Below, one piece after another: positions 1-9,330 of a DNA stretch of 64,000 bases. The translations under genes and the position numbers were made by a program. Under the pieces are notes generated by a model. It was given only the letters and a program-made list of their open reading frames with translations. It was not told the origin of the DNA and made no database searches. The stretch spans positions 2,418,001 to 2,482,000 of the forward strand of contig OZ248539.1 of assembly GCA_965234685.1 (NCBI GenBank). Reading direction: 5' to 3'. The stretch is from Fimbriimonas planktonicus (GTDB lineage Bacteria; Armatimonadota; Fimbriimonadia; Fimbriimonadales; Fimbriimonadaceae). Positions within the stretch are counted from its first letter, which is position 1; every line of letters starts with the position of its first letter.

Positions 1-159
1 ATTCCGAACGCTTTCGTGCTTTGGAGCGCATCGGCTGGCGGATGGATCGATCAGACCGGAATGCTTCGCGCCATCGCGGGAGGCACGATCAAGGTTTCCG
101 CTTGGGCGGGTGGCCAGCGGGCGGATGCATCAATAGAGCTTCAGCCCGCTGGCAATTGA
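1..159 (+). CDS. C-terminal end of an Ig-like domain protein (partial)
   Basis: Reading frame 1 is open from the window edge to a TGA at 157-159 and encodes the last 52 residues of a longer protein. The pattern of a turn (DQTG), then an alternation ending in IKVSAWAGG and SIELQPAGN, resembles the last strands of a bacterial Ig-like (Big_2-type) domain, as found at the end of large cell-surface proteins. The gene converges on the DUF1501 gene with no spacer between the two stop codons. The domain call is by pattern only, because most of the protein is outside the window. Confidence 0.55.
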   Translation: MPNAFVLWSASAGGWIDQTGMLRAIAGGTIKVSAWAGGQRADASIELQPAGN

Positions 160-1392
160 TTACTTGAGAATGTCGACGTGCTTGAAGTCTCCGCCCAGTA
201 CTAGGCCGGAGTCGCCGCTCATCCAGTCATCCAAAGCCGTCGCGTAGACACCGCGGAAGTCTTGGGTGAACGGTACGTCGCCATTATCGAGGTTTACGAG
301 GTCGGGCACGGGGCCATGGACTCCACCCTTGACCTTGTTCCCGATAAGGAACATCGGACCAGCGTTGCCGTGGTCCGTACCTAGGGAGGCGTTTTCTTGC
401 ACACGTCGACCGAACTCGGAGAAGGCAAGAACAATGACTTTGTCCGCTCGGCCAATTTTTTCCATTTCGGCCTGGAAGGTGGTGACGGCATCGGAGAATC
501 CTTTCAGGAGTTTCTCGTGCTGCTCGGCTTGCTTGGCGTGAGTGTCGAACCCACCCGCCGAGAAGTAGACCACTCGAGTAGCCGGGGAGGTAGCGACAAG
601 CTGGGCGATTTGCTTGAATCCGTTACCGAACGCGTCGTTGGCGTAGGTTCCAGTCGGGGTGTATTTGCCGACCTTTTCCTTGAGCACGCTCATCGCTTCG
701 AGGGCGGTCTTCGACGCCTTCTGAACGATACTGGTGCTGGATCCTTCCATGGCGTCCATGCCTTGGACTTGGCGAAGCATCTTCTCGGTGTCCGCATCGC
801 CAATCATGTTTTGCACATCGGTGAGCGAGGCGAAGCAGGGGACGCTGGCGTTTTTTCCGGCGAGGGCGAGGGGCTTCTCCGTGCTGAGGCCAAGGGCGAC
901 GACGGGGTTGAGCGGGCTGAGCGCGAGCTGCTGATCGAAGTGTCTACCGATCCAGCCATGCTTCAACTTCCCTTCCGGACTGGCGGACTGCCAGATTTCC
1001 ATACTCTTAAAGTGCGAACGGTTGGCTTTCGGATAGCCGACGTTTTGGATGACCGCTACTTTGCCTTGCTTGTACAGGCCATGTAGGCCCGTCATGCCAG
1101 GGTGCAGAGCCATTTGCTCGTTCAACTTGAGCGCGACGGATTCCTTTACTCCAACGTTGGGGCGCAGTTCGTAGTAGCGCGGGCTGGTGTAAGGGACAAC
1201 GGTGTTTAGGCCATCGTTACCACCTGAGAGCTGGCACACGATGAGAACGGTGTCGTTCGCCGCTTTGCCGCCTTTGGCTTGATTGACAACGTCGGCATGG
1301 GCGACCGCCGAAAGCCACCTTGGGGCAACGAGCCCGATCGCAATGACGCTTCCGCCTTTGAGAATTTCGCGTCGAGTTAAAAAGTCGCTCAT
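160..1392 (-). CDS. DUF1501 family Tat-exported protein
   Basis: This 410-aa protein starts with a twin-arginine signal (TRREILKGG, R7-R8) and a hydrophobic stretch ending in AHA near residue 33, so it should be exported folded. The body has hallmarks of DUF1501, a sulfatase/alkaline-phosphatase-like family: QLSGGNDGLNTVVP near residues 54-67, a central HGWIGRHFDQ, and a C-terminal SEFGRR...TDHGNAG block. DUF1501 genes often sit beside DUF1800 genes; no partner is visible here. An AGGAAGGA Shine-Dalgarno lies 8 nt before the ATG. The substrate is unknown. Confidence 0.88.
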   Translation of the reverse strand: MSDFLTRREILKGGSVIAIGLVAPRWLSAVAHADVVNQAKGGKAANDTVLIVCQLSGGNDGLNTVVPYTSPRYYELRPNVGVKESVALKLNEQMALHPGMTGLHGLYKQGKVAVIQNVGYPKANRSHFKSMEIWQSASPEGKLKHGWIGRHFDQQLALSPLNPVVALGLSTEKPLALAGKNASVPCFASLTDVQNMIGDADTEKMLRQVQGMDAMEGSSTSIVQKASKTALEAMSVLKEKVGKYTPTGTYANDAFGNGFKQIAQLVATSPATRVVYFSAGGFDTHAKQAEQHEKLLKGFSDAVTTFQAEMEKIGRADKVIVLAFSEFGRRVQENASLGTDHGNAGPMFLIGNKVKGGVHGPVPDLVNLDNGDVPFTQDFRGVYATALDDWMSGDSGLVLGGDFKHVDILK

Positions 1393-1519
1393 GGTTCCGA
1401 TCCTTCCTGATTATCCGTCAATGCGCGGATTACGTGAAGTAGGACGCTGGAAGTTTTCGGACGTTCAGTGACGAAACCAAGGTCCCATGTAGACTTTACG
1501 AGTTGTAGGGGGAGGAAAC

Positions 1520-1939
1520 ATGGATAGAAAAAGCATTATTCCGGCGTTTGTGCTTGCTTCCATTGTCCTTTTCGTGTTCTTCCGACTGCAAAACTACGGG
1601 CCACAAAGCGCGGTTCGAAGATTCCACCAAGCCATCGAGGCTCGGGACTCGCGGGAGTTGCAGGAGGTCGTTGATGAGCCCGTTGAATCGGCGAGCGTTC
1701 GCACCCTCTTGGCAACGGTCACGGTTCTGCTGCGAAACGGTCCACCGGGACTGCTCGGAGCGCGGGGTTCCAGTACCGAAGAGCGGTTACTGATCACCTA
1801 CCGAGACGAGATTGGGAATCCCTTTCCTATCGTCTTTATCGTCACGAAGAACCCAACCGATCGTAACTGGAAGATCAATACCTCGAAAACCACGAACGCG
1901 CTGAAAGACTACTTAAACGCCGTTTACGGCGGGCGTTGA
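1520..1939 (+). CDS. Membrane-anchored NTF2-like (DUF4878-type) protein
   Basis: This is a 139-aa protein with one N-terminal membrane segment (about residues 8-22) followed by an extracytoplasmic domain. The opening helix (AVRRFHQAIEARDSRELQ) and the later strands with a W near the end (NWKINTS) fit the small NTF2-like/DUF4878 fold, but sequence identity alone does not name it. The start is supported by a strong GGGGGAGG Shine-Dalgarno before ATG 1520. The next gene has a similar layout, so the two may be diverged duplicates. No function can be assigned. Confidence 0.7.
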   Translation: MDRKSIIPAFVLASIVLFVFFRLQNYGPQSAVRRFHQAIEARDSRELQEVVDEPVESASVRTLLATVTVLLRNGPPGLLGARGSSTEERLLITYRDEIGNPFPIVFIVTKNPTDRNWKINTSKTTNALKDYLNAVYGGR

Positions 1940-1992
1940 GGGCGGTTTCGCGGTTTCGGGAACAACAGACCGGGTTGCTAAGGTTTAATTAC

Positions 1993-2436
1993 GTGCGCAT
2001 GAATCGTTTTGGCCGCGTGAATATCATCCTGGTGGTCGGCATTGCCGTAGTGCTGATGCTGGGCTACGTGATCTTCATGACCCGCGAGAGCGTGCAGACC
2101 GTGGGCACGAAGTTTATGTCCGCCCTCGCGAAAGGGGACGTAAATACTCTCACCGAGCTTTCTGCCCTCGACGGCCGCGACAAGGAAGACTTGCGAAAGC
2201 AGTGGGACTTTGCGATCAACAAGGCCGGCAAGCACTACCTGTTCCGCTGGCGAATCATGGGCTCGAAGGAAGCAGACGAGAGCTCTGCCGCCGTTCGAAT
2301 GCAGGTCATTAGAAATGCGATGTCCTCTGCATCGTACGAAGAGAACTTCCAGCTGCCAATGGTGAAAGAAGACGGTCGGTGGAAAGTCGATGTCGGCAAC
2401 ATCAGTCGCGACATGTTCCCGGCTTTGCCGCGTTAA
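1993..2436 (+). CDS. Membrane-anchored NTF2-like protein
   Basis: The protein is about 147 aa, with one N-terminal membrane helix (about residues 10-28) and a soluble outer domain whose first helix (VGTKFMSALAKGDVNTL) and terminal GRWKVDVGNISRD strand match the NTF2-like pattern of the preceding gene. The frame is open from a TTG overlapping the upstream stop (1936). I prefer GTG 1993, which has AAGG 9 nt upstream; ATG 1999 is the alternative. It probably shares a transcript with the gene at 1520. Function unknown. Confidence 0.65.
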   Translation: MRMNRFGRVNIILVVGIAVVLMLGYVIFMTRESVQTVGTKFMSALAKGDVNTLTELSALDGRDKEDLRKQWDFAINKAGKHYLFRWRIMGSKEADESSAAVRMQVIRNAMSSASYEENFQLPMVKEDGRWKVDVGNISRDMFPALPR

Positions 2437-2439
2437 TCT
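2434..2439 (+). promoter_or_regulatory. Candidate leaderless -10 element (TAATCT)
   Basis: TAATCT lies exactly 6 nt before GTG 2446, and no Shine-Dalgarno is present. The hexamer overlaps the stop codon of the preceding gene. It is one of several such elements in the window; see the leaderless finding. Confidence 0.35.
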
Positions 2440-2445
2440 GAACCC

Positions 2446-2820
2446 GTGAGAAAGAAAGCCGCCGAAACTCGACTCTATCGTTCTGAAATGAACGACAAGA
2501 TTCTCAATGCGGGTTTCCGCGACTTCAACCGGTTCTTTGCCCACGATGCGAATGCCTACCAAGACGGCGCAATCTCGGTCAAAAACAAAGAACTAATGGG
2601 CCTGGTTGGATCCATGGTCCTCCGATGCAACGATTGCATCTTCTACCATCTCGACCGATGCGTCACCGAAGGCGCAAGCCGGGAAGAGCTAAACGAGGCG
2701 ATGAACATTGCCTTGGTGATCGGCGGCAGCATCGTGATTCCGCACTTGCGATACGCGTTTGAGATGCTGGATGAACTGATCCCCTCGCCAAACGACGAAA
2801 CCAACGTTACAATTGACTAA
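2446..2820 (+). CDS. AhpD-like / carboxymuconolactone decarboxylase family protein
   Basis: This 124-aa all-helical protein carries the AhpD-type signature C61-N-D-C64-I-F-Y-H68, in which the CxxC pair and following His form the redox site in AhpD-like alkylhydroperoxidase relatives. The length and the C-terminal helices (SREELNEAMNIALVIGGS) are typical of small CMD-family proteins. It starts with GTG 2446. The stop is 3 nt before the HlyC-type gene, but a functional link is not evident. The natural substrate of such stand-alone members is usually unknown. Confidence 0.85.
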   Translation: MRKKAAETRLYRSEMNDKILNAGFRDFNRFFAHDANAYQDGAISVKNKELMGLVGSMVLRCNDCIFYHLDRCVTEGASREELNEAMNIALVIGGSIVIPHLRYAFEMLDELIPSPNDETNVTID

Positions 2821-2823
2821 ACC

Positions 2824-4143
2824 ATGTCGGCCGAGTTTGGGTTATTGCTTGCATCCATCGGCCTGATTCTGGCTAATGCGTTCTTTGTGGCTTCCGAGTA
2901 TGCGTTGCTCAGCGCCCGCCGAGGGCACTTTGAGGCGCTCGCAAAGAAAGGAAACCGCTCCGCCGCGCTGATTGTCGATGCCCTCGACAACATGGCCCCG
3001 TACGTGGCCGGGATGCAGGTGTACATCACCATGCTCGGCATCGGGATTGGCTTGGTTGCGGAGCCGTTCATTTCCGGTCAGCTCAGAATTTTGCTGCTGA
3101 TGATGTTGTCGGAAGAGACGCTCTACTCCTTCCGAACCGGCGTTTCGATTTTTTCGGTTGCGACCATCACTTACTTCACGGTTGTTTTTGGAGAGTTGGT
3201 GCCGAAGTTCGTGTCGCTGCGAGCGGCAGACCAGTTAGCGCTGATCGCGATTCGGCCGCTGCGGTTTTGCGTTCGATTTGCGAAGCCGCTCGTAATGCTG
3301 GTGCAAAGCTCGGCGGTGCTGGTGCTGCGTCCGTTTGGAATTAATGCCGACACCGAGCAGGACGCAGTATCTCGCGATGAGCTGATGATGCTGATCCGGA
3401 GCGGCGGGAATGCCGGCGTCTTGGACAAATCCCACGCGGAGATGGTCAACCGTGCGTTGCGGCTCGACAACCTGAGCGCCCGCGACATCATGATCCACCG
3501 GCTGGACATGAAGTGGCTGGATAGCAAGCTGGATGCCAAGCAGCTTTTGGAGCGAGTCAAGACGATGCCGTACAACCGGTTTCCGGTTTGCCGGGGCGAC
3601 ATCGACGACCTCGTAGGCATCGTTTATATCCACGACATCATCAACCACCTGGATGATCCGAACCTTGATTTGGAGTCCATTGCAAGACCACCCGTCGCCG
3701 TGCCGGAGAACCTGAGCTTGGAGCGACTGGTGGAAATGATGCGCCAGAACAAGACCCAGATGGTGATTGTGATGGACGAGTACGGCGGTACCAGCGGCCT
3801 GATCACGCTGGAAGACGTGATTGAGGAGGTGTTCGGGGAACTTGAGGACAGCCTGGAAAGCGAGCGTCCAGCGATCACGGTTTATCCCGGAGGGCGTGTC
3901 TCAGCCCGAGCAGATCTGCGATATGACGAGCTCATTTCGAAGTTGGGGCTGGACGGCGACGAGCCAAACACCGAAACTTTGGCAACGATTGTGATCAACG
4001 AGTTGGAGCGGGTGCCACGGACGGGCGATACCACCGAGATTGAGCTCGGACTGATGCGGGTCGAAAACATGGCGCGGCGACGAATAACGCGCGTTTCGAT
4101 TCAGTTGAAACCTGAATTTGCCGATCTTGTTCAGGCTTCGTAG
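2824..4143 (+). CDS. CNNM/HlyC-type transporter (DUF21-CBS-CorC domain)
   Basis: The 439-aa protein has three or four N-terminal membrane helices (DUF21, about 1-190), a pair of CBS domains (about 210-335) and a C-terminal transporter-associated CorC/HlyC domain (about 350-430). The second CBS repeat contains the family hallmark MDEYGGTSGLITLEDVIEE. Members of this family (CorC, YhdP, CNNM) are linked to magnesium/cobalt export or homeostasis; calling them hemolysins is a historical label. CBS domains usually bind adenine nucleotides. The ABC exporter follows after 50 nt. Confidence 0.93.
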   Translation: MSAEFGLLLASIGLILANAFFVASEYALLSARRGHFEALAKKGNRSAALIVDALDNMAPYVAGMQVYITMLGIGIGLVAEPFISGQLRILLLMMLSEETLYSFRTGVSIFSVATITYFTVVFGELVPKFVSLRAADQLALIAIRPLRFCVRFAKPLVMLVQSSAVLVLRPFGINADTEQDAVSRDELMMLIRSGGNAGVLDKSHAEMVNRALRLDNLSARDIMIHRLDMKWLDSKLDAKQLLERVKTMPYNRFPVCRGDIDDLVGIVYIHDIINHLDDPNLDLESIARPPVAVPENLSLERLVEMMRQNKTQMVIVMDEYGGTSGLITLEDVIEEVFGELEDSLESERPAITVYPGGRVSARADLRYDELISKLGLDGDEPNTETLATIVINELERVPRTGDTTEIELGLMRVENMARRRITRVSIQLKPEFADLVQAS

Positions 4144-4193
4144 TAGTCTATTAACAATTATCGGTTTCGCGCCGATAGTCGGGGAATGTAAGG

Positions 4194-5984
4194 ATGGCGA
4201 TTGCTGTAAATAAGACTACGCCTGAGCCGAGTGAAGGCATTCTCACTTTTCGGCGACTTTGGACCGAGCTGATTCCTTTCCGGCCACGGATGGCGTTCAT
4301 CGCCTTTCTCACGATCATCCAGACGCTGTTTGGCTTTGTGCCTCCACTGATTCTTGGCGACATTGTCAACCTGCTCCAGCGCGGGGAAAAGATCAATACG
4401 GTGTTGTATCTGGCCTACATCGTCGCGTTCTCGCTTGCGAGCGGCGGGCTTGGTTACGCCCTGTCGGTGCAGATGAGCATGCTGGGCCAGTCATTCTTGC
4501 TGTCGATGCGGGAAAAGCTGTTGGGGCACATGCAGCAGCTTCCGATGGCCTACTTCGAGAAGAACCAGACCGGAAAGCTCGTGAGCAACGTGATGAACGA
4601 CGCTGGCACCGTGAACCAGCTGATCACGTCCAACCTGCCGACGATGATGGGGGACTTTGTGCAGCTCACGCTGGTCACGGTTGTCCTGCTAAAGATCAAC
4701 TGGGTGATGGCCCTGATCAGCCTGAGCATCGCACCGGTTTACATCTGGAACTTCCGCCACTTCTTCCCAAAATTGCAGAGCACGAGCAACGACATTCGGG
4801 CGAAGCGCGACACGATGTACGGTCAGATGCAAGAAAAGCTGACCGGTATCGCCACAGTGAAGGGGTTTGGCCAAGAGCGATTTGAGAGCCGCGTGTTCAT
4901 GTCGAACACCCGGGACATCATGGGCCTCAACATGCACCAAGGCGCGCTCGGCGGTGGACTCTGGACCATTGCAGACGCACTTTGCGGCGTTGCGACCGGA
5001 CTCGTTTTATGGTACGGCGGAACCCAGTGCATCCAAGGCAAGATGGAAGCCGGAACCCTCGTCATGTTCCTGCTCTACGCGGTTGGCTACATCTACGGCC
5101 CGATTGTTCGGTTCTTGGTCGTGTTGGACCCAATTGCTCGCGCTCAAGCCGCCTTGTACCGAATCTTCCGCACGATGAGTCTTTCGAACTCAATTGTCGA
5201 TCAGCCCGAGGCACTGCCGATGCCGACCATCGAGGGGACCGTTCGATTTGAGGACGTGTGGTTCGAGTACGAACCCGGGCAGCCGGTTCTAAAAGGGATC
5301 AAGCTAGAGGCGAAGCCGGGGCAAACGGTGGCGCTCGTGGGCTTCTCGGGAAGCGGAAAGACCACGATGGCTTCCCTTCTGCTTCGGCACTACGACCCGA
5401 CGACCGGACGGATTACGATTGACGGGCGGGACTTGCGCGACGTGCAACTGCGGAGCTATCGACGGCAGGTCGGCGTGGTTGCACAGGAGAGCATTCTGTT
5501 CAACTCCTCGATTCGGGAGAATATCCGGTACGGTCGGCTCGAAGCGACGGATAAGGAAGTCGAAGACGCGGCGATTGCGGCGAGCATCCACGAGACTATC
5601 CTTGCCTTGCCCGAAGGTTACGAGACGAAGATTGGCGAAGACGGGATTAAGCTGTCGGTCGGCGAGAAGCAGCGCTTGGCGATTGCGCGCGCCCTGTTGG
5701 CCGATCCACGCATTTTGATTCTGGACGAAGCTACGAGTTCGCTGGACAGCCAGACGGAAGCCCTGCTACAGTCGGCGCTAGATAACTTGCTGCGAGGACG
5801 GACCAGCTTCGTGATCGCGCACCGGCTGTCGACGATTGTTGGTGCGGATCAGATTTTGGTACTGGAGAAGGGCGTCGTCACCGAGCAGGGAACACACGCC
5901 GAGTTGGTGGCGGGAACGGGACTTTACTCGCGGCTGTACCGAGAGCAGTTTAGGGTTGCATTGGAGCCAGTCGCGACGAATTAG
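4194..5984 (+). CDS. ABC exporter, fused membrane and ATPase domains
   Basis: The 596-aa half-transporter has a type-IV exporter membrane domain with six helices (about 30-320) and a C-terminal nucleotide-binding domain. Visible motifs are Walker A GFSGSGKTT (383-391), Q-loop near Q431, signature LSVGEKQR (487-494, where the usual LSGGQ is LSVGE), Walker B ILILDEATSSLD (507-518) and the H-loop in VIAHRLS. It should act as a homodimer, as no partner half-transporter is adjacent. MsbA-like lipid or drug export is typical of this class, but the substrate cannot be read from sequence. Its end overlaps htpX by 4 nt, convergently. Confidence 0.93.
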   Translation: MAIAVNKTTPEPSEGILTFRRLWTELIPFRPRMAFIAFLTIIQTLFGFVPPLILGDIVNLLQRGEKINTVLYLAYIVAFSLASGGLGYALSVQMSMLGQSFLLSMREKLLGHMQQLPMAYFEKNQTGKLVSNVMNDAGTVNQLITSNLPTMMGDFVQLTLVTVVLLKINWVMALISLSIAPVYIWNFRHFFPKLQSTSNDIRAKRDTMYGQMQEKLTGIATVKGFGQERFESRVFMSNTRDIMGLNMHQGALGGGLWTIADALCGVATGLVLWYGGTQCIQGKMEAGTLVMFLLYAVGYIYGPIVRFLVVLDPIARAQAALYRIFRTMSLSNSIVDQPEALPMPTIEGTVRFEDVWFEYEPGQPVLKGIKLEAKPGQTVALVGFSGSGKTTMASLLLRHYDPTTGRITIDGRDLRDVQLRSYRRQVGVVAQESILFNSSIRENIRYGRLEATDKEVEDAAIAASIHETILALPEGYETKIGEDGIKLSVGEKQRLAIARALLADPRILILDEATSSLDSQTEALLQSALDNLLRGRTSFVIAHRLSTIVGADQILVLEKGVVTEQGTHAELVAGTGLYSRLYREQFRVALEPVATN

Positions 5985-6937
5985 GCTTGAAACCGCTGAC
6001 TCTTTGTATCCGCTAGCGGATCCTGGAAGTTCGAGCCGAGCGCGGTTAGCCGCCGGATGCGATCTTCAGTCGGTGGGTGAGTGCTGAACATGCCGTCTCC
6101 GCCATGAAGGCGAAGCGGGTTGATGATGTACATGTGCTGCATTGCCCGGTTGGCACCTTCTAGGGCTTCGTTGTCGTTCTCAATCTTCCAGAGCGCACTT
6201 GCAAGGCCATCGGGGTTTCGGGTCATGTCGGCGGCGGTAGCGTCGGCGAGATACTCGCGCTGGCGGCTCACGGCCATTTTCAGCAGGACCGCAAATAACG
6301 GCGCAATTAGAGAGAGCACTATTCCGACGATGGTTAGGATTTGGCCAAGCTGGCCACTCTCGCGGTCATCATCGCGGCGTCGGCCGCCGTACCACTGCAT
6401 CCGCAAGAACCCGTCGGCCAACAGCGGAATTGCTCCGGCGATGAGGGCGACGGTGGTCATCAGTCGTACGTCGTAGTTGCGAATGTGCGCCATCTCGTGC
6501 GCCATGACGCCTTGGAGTTCGTCCCGATTAAGCTTTTGCAGCAATCCGGTTGTGATGGCAACGGCGGAGTTCTCCGGCGTTCGGCCGGTGGCAAAGGCGT
6601 TTGGCGCGCTGTCTTCGATTACCCAGACTTCGGGCATCGGCAAGCCGCTGGCGATAGCCATTTCTTCCACGACGTTCCGCAGCATTCGGTCCTCGACGTC
6701 GGTGGCGTGGCGCGCGCCGGACATTTGCAGAACCAACTTCGGACCGGCGTACGTGGCGACGAGGCACAAAACCACGCCGAGCGCAGAACTACCGATCGCC
6801 CCGTAAACCAGATACTTCGGATAGTACGAGCCGATGATAACGGTGCCGAGGGCGACCAGCAAAAGGAAGAGTAGAGAAACCCAAAGCATGCTGGCGCGTT
6901 TGTTGGCGGCAATTTGCTCGGGAAGCGTCCTTTTCAT
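5981..6937 (-). CDS. htpX: Membrane zinc metalloprotease HtpX
   Basis: This 318-aa M48 protease has two N-terminal membrane helices (about 17-36 and 43-63), the zinc motif HEMAH at 147-151, a pair of further helices (about 160-178 and 197-222) and the third ligand E228 in REYLADATA. HtpX degrades misfolded membrane proteins at the inner membrane, complementing FtsH. Length and layout are standard. The start follows the conserved opening of the family. It is divergent from a small membrane protein gene. Confidence 0.95.
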   Translation of the reverse strand: MKRTLPEQIAANKRASMLWVSLLFLLLVALGTVIIGSYYPKYLVYGAIGSSALGVVLCLVATYAGPKLVLQMSGARHATDVEDRMLRNVVEEMAIASGLPMPEVWVIEDSAPNAFATGRTPENSAVAITTGLLQKLNRDELQGVMAHEMAHIRNYDVRLMTTVALIAGAIPLLADGFLRMQWYGGRRRDDDRESGQLGQILTIVGIVLSLIAPLFAVLLKMAVSRQREYLADATAADMTRNPDGLASALWKIENDNEALEGANRAMQHMYIINPLRLHGGDGMFSTHPPTEDRIRRLTALGSNFQDPLADTKSQRFQA

Positions 6938-6952
6938 CCGTTCTAGGGATTA

Positions 6953-6966
6953 CCCCGGAAACGGGG
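6953..6966. other. Small GAAA-capped hairpin between divergent genes
   Basis: CCCCG-GAAA-CGGGG forms a perfect 5-bp stem closed by a GNRA tetraloop in the 62-nt gap between htpX and the small gene at 7000. It would lie near the 5' end of either transcript. Its role is unknown, and it may be incidental. Confidence 0.3.
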
Positions 6967-6999
6967 GTTACGTTGCACCGTAGACTAGAAATTCAGCTC

Positions 7000-7200
7000 A
7001 TGCCCACGGAAAAATCTGGAACTCGGTCTGGCGTGCTTGTTTTGTGCGCCGGAATTTTCTTCGGCGTCGGCATTACTTTGATCATGGGCGGCACAGCCCT
7101 GCCCCGAGTGGTGACCGTCGGACTCATGATCGTGCAGACGATCAGCTTCATCGTGTTGGTCACCCTCGGAATCTCCACGATTAAAAACCGGGTGGACTGA
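7000..7200 (+). CDS. Small two-helix membrane protein
   Basis: The 66-aa product has two predicted membrane segments (about 12-30 and 38-58) and nothing else. ATG 7000 is preferred over an upstream TTG (6973) because the extra residues are charged and precede the first helix awkwardly. It converges on metG with a 6-nt gap. The coding potential is plausible, but no family is recognised. Confidence 0.55.
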   Translation: MPTEKSGTRSGVLVLCAGIFFGVGITLIMGGTALPRVVTVGLMIVQTISFIVLVTLGISTIKNRVD

Positions 7201-7206
7201 GCGGGC

Positions 7207-9144
7207 TTACTTGACCGGGGCGCCTTCGGGGGCTTCGCGATCGGGCTGCAGCAAGATCGCTCCGCCGTTCTCATCCGTCGCGGCGAGGAGCATGCCGTTG
7301 CTGTCCACGCCTCGGAGCTTGACCGGCTTCAGGTTGACAACAACGATGATCTGTCGGCCAATGAGATCCTCCGGCGTGTAGTCCTTTCGGATGCCACTGA
7401 CGATCTGGCGCTTTTCTTCGCCGATCATGACTTGCAGTTTGTAGAGCTTGTCTGCACCTTCGATGGCCTCGGCCTCCACGATACGGGCAACGCGGAACTT
7501 CACTTTCGCAAAGTCATCGATGGTGATTTCGGTTAGGGTTTCTTCCACTTTAGGTTTGTCCTGTTTTGCGGGCTTTGGCTCTTTCGGCGCTTTCGGTTCC
7601 GGTGCCTTCTTTTCGATTTCGAGCCTTGGGAAAATGGGTTGCGGGTTCTGGAGGGCGGTGCCGGCCGGCAGCGATGCTGGATCTCCGATTTGGTCCCAGT
7701 GGGTCGTGGGTTCCACGCCGAGCTGAGTGGCGAGTGCATCGGCGGTTGATGGCAGCAACGGGCGCACAAGGCCCTCGGCCGCTCTCATAACGTGCAGGGT
7801 TGACGTGATGACGGCCGCGAGCTCGGGGTCGTTGTTTTTGGCCAATGCCCACGGAGCGCGGGAATCGATGTATTTGCCCAAGAACCGGATAAGGCCAAAC
7901 GCGGCCGAACTGGCTCGGGCGATTTCGTAATCGGCCATCGCCACCGCAAACGCCTGCTTCGCTTCCTGAATCGCCTGAATCGCCTCGGCTTCCGGCGCGA
8001 CATCGGGGACGGTCGAGAATCCGAACTTGTGCGCGATGCTGAGGCTACGGTTCAGCGCGTTGCCAAGGTCGTTGGCAAGGTCGGCGTTGTAGCGCAGGTC
8101 GAAGTCCTCGTAGGTGAACTGCGAGTCGTTCTCCAGGGACATCGTAGCGGTGAGATAGTGCCGGAGGGCGTCTACGGCAATTTCTTGAGAAATCGAAGCC
8201 CGCTCGGCGAGAGCGTCGGCAAGCTCAATCGGGCGAACGACGTTCCCTTTCGTCTTGCTCATCTTGTCGCCGCCAAGCAACACCCAGCCGTGGGCGACGA
8301 CGGTGTCAAACAGTGGCAGTCCGGCCCCGAGCAGCATGGCGGGCCAGAGGGTGGCGTGGAAGCGAGTGAGGATGTCCTTTCCGACCCATTGAACCGTCGC
8401 GGGCCACTTGGTGTCCCAATCTGGCGCATCTGGCCAGCCGGTGCTAGCGATGTAGTTGATCAGCGCGTCAAACCAAACGTAAATGACGAGGTCATCTCGG
8501 CCCGGAACCGGAATGCCCCAGCCCGGATTTTTGCGTGTGATGCAGATATCGCGCAGACCTTGGTTAATAAACGAGATCACCTCGTTGCGTCGATTGTTCG
8601 GCCGGATGAAGCTTGGGTTCGCTTCGATATGCTCCTTCAGAGCGTCCTCGAACGCAGAGAGTCGGAAGAAGAAGTTCTCTTCGCTCACCCACCGGACTTC
8701 ATTCCCATCTGGGCTCTTGCCATCGACCAAGTCTTCTTCGCGGAAGAAGGTCTCGGTGGAGACGTCGTACCAACCTTCGTACAAGCCGCTGTAGATGTGG
8801 CCGTTTTCTTGGAGTTTGCTGAACAACGCTTGGCTAGCTCGGACGTGGCGGTCGGAAGTCGTGCGGATGAAATCGTCGTAGCTGATCTTCGTAGCGTCGA
8901 AGATGTCCTGGAATCGCTTCGAGATCTCGGCAACGAACTTATACGGATCGCGGCCTTGGGCTTCAGCGGCCTCTTTGATCTTCAGTCCGTTCTCGTCGGT
9001 GCCAACTTGGAAGAACACGTCGTGTCCGCGCAATCGAAGGTATCGCGCCGTGACATCGCCACTGAGATCGGTGAGGATGTTTCCGATGTGGGGGACGCTG
9101 TTGACGTACGGAATGGCGGTGCAAACGGTCGACTTGTGGGCCAT
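7207..9144 (-). CDS. metG: Methionyl-tRNA synthetase with C-terminal tRNA-binding domain
   Basis: This 645-aa class I synthetase charges tRNA-Met. It has HIGN at 19-22, KMSKT at 294-298, the anticodon-binding helical domain (about 350-500), a charged Lys/Pro/Glu linker (about 515-540) and a C-terminal OB-fold tRNA-binding domain (about 540-645, FRVARIVEAEAIEGADKLYK). The connective insert around 125-160 contains no CxxC knuckles, so this is the zinc-free type of MetRS. The start codon is the conserved family start. It appears monocistronic, with a TACACT hexamer about 15 nt upstream. Confidence 0.97.
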   Translation of the reverse strand: MAHKSTVCTAIPYVNSVPHIGNILTDLSGDVTARYLRLRGHDVFFQVGTDENGLKIKEAAEAQGRDPYKFVAEISKRFQDIFDATKISYDDFIRTTSDRHVRASQALFSKLQENGHIYSGLYEGWYDVSTETFFREEDLVDGKSPDGNEVRWVSEENFFFRLSAFEDALKEHIEANPSFIRPNNRRNEVISFINQGLRDICITRKNPGWGIPVPGRDDLVIYVWFDALINYIASTGWPDAPDWDTKWPATVQWVGKDILTRFHATLWPAMLLGAGLPLFDTVVAHGWVLLGGDKMSKTKGNVVRPIELADALAERASISQEIAVDALRHYLTATMSLENDSQFTYEDFDLRYNADLANDLGNALNRSLSIAHKFGFSTVPDVAPEAEAIQAIQEAKQAFAVAMADYEIARASSAAFGLIRFLGKYIDSRAPWALAKNNDPELAAVITSTLHVMRAAEGLVRPLLPSTADALATQLGVEPTTHWDQIGDPASLPAGTALQNPQPIFPRLEIEKKAPEPKAPKEPKPAKQDKPKVEETLTEITIDDFAKVKFRVARIVEAEAIEGADKLYKLQVMIGEEKRQIVSGIRKDYTPEDLIGRQIIVVVNLKPVKLRGVDSNGMLLAATDENGGAILLQPDREAPEGAPVK

Positions 9145-9330
9145 GCGGGTTTGGGGAGAGTGTACCGGCGGGTGGTTTAGAGAACGGAATTGACTACAAG
9201 TCCTGGAACTTCCGGACGAGATCTGGTATCAACACTTTCGGAGGCTCGTCTTCCGGGGTGCTCGCAAGACCGCGCCGGTTTGGCTTGCCTCTACTTTTTG
9301 CGTTTTAATCTCGCTCGCAAGTCGGGTTCC
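9145..9330. other. Gap between metG and the orphan membrane gene
   Basis: These 186 bases hold the upstream region of metG (minus strand) and the downstream region of the gene at 9331. No conserved open frame, RNA gene or clear terminator is visible; a short T-run (CTACTTTTTGCG) occurs near 9291 without a convincing stem. Confidence 0.5.

Noticed and set aside
8029..9180. A 383-aa plus-strand frame opposite metG
   Set aside because: metG has HIGN, KMSKT and the C-terminal OB domain in the correct frame; the antisense product has no recognisable features.
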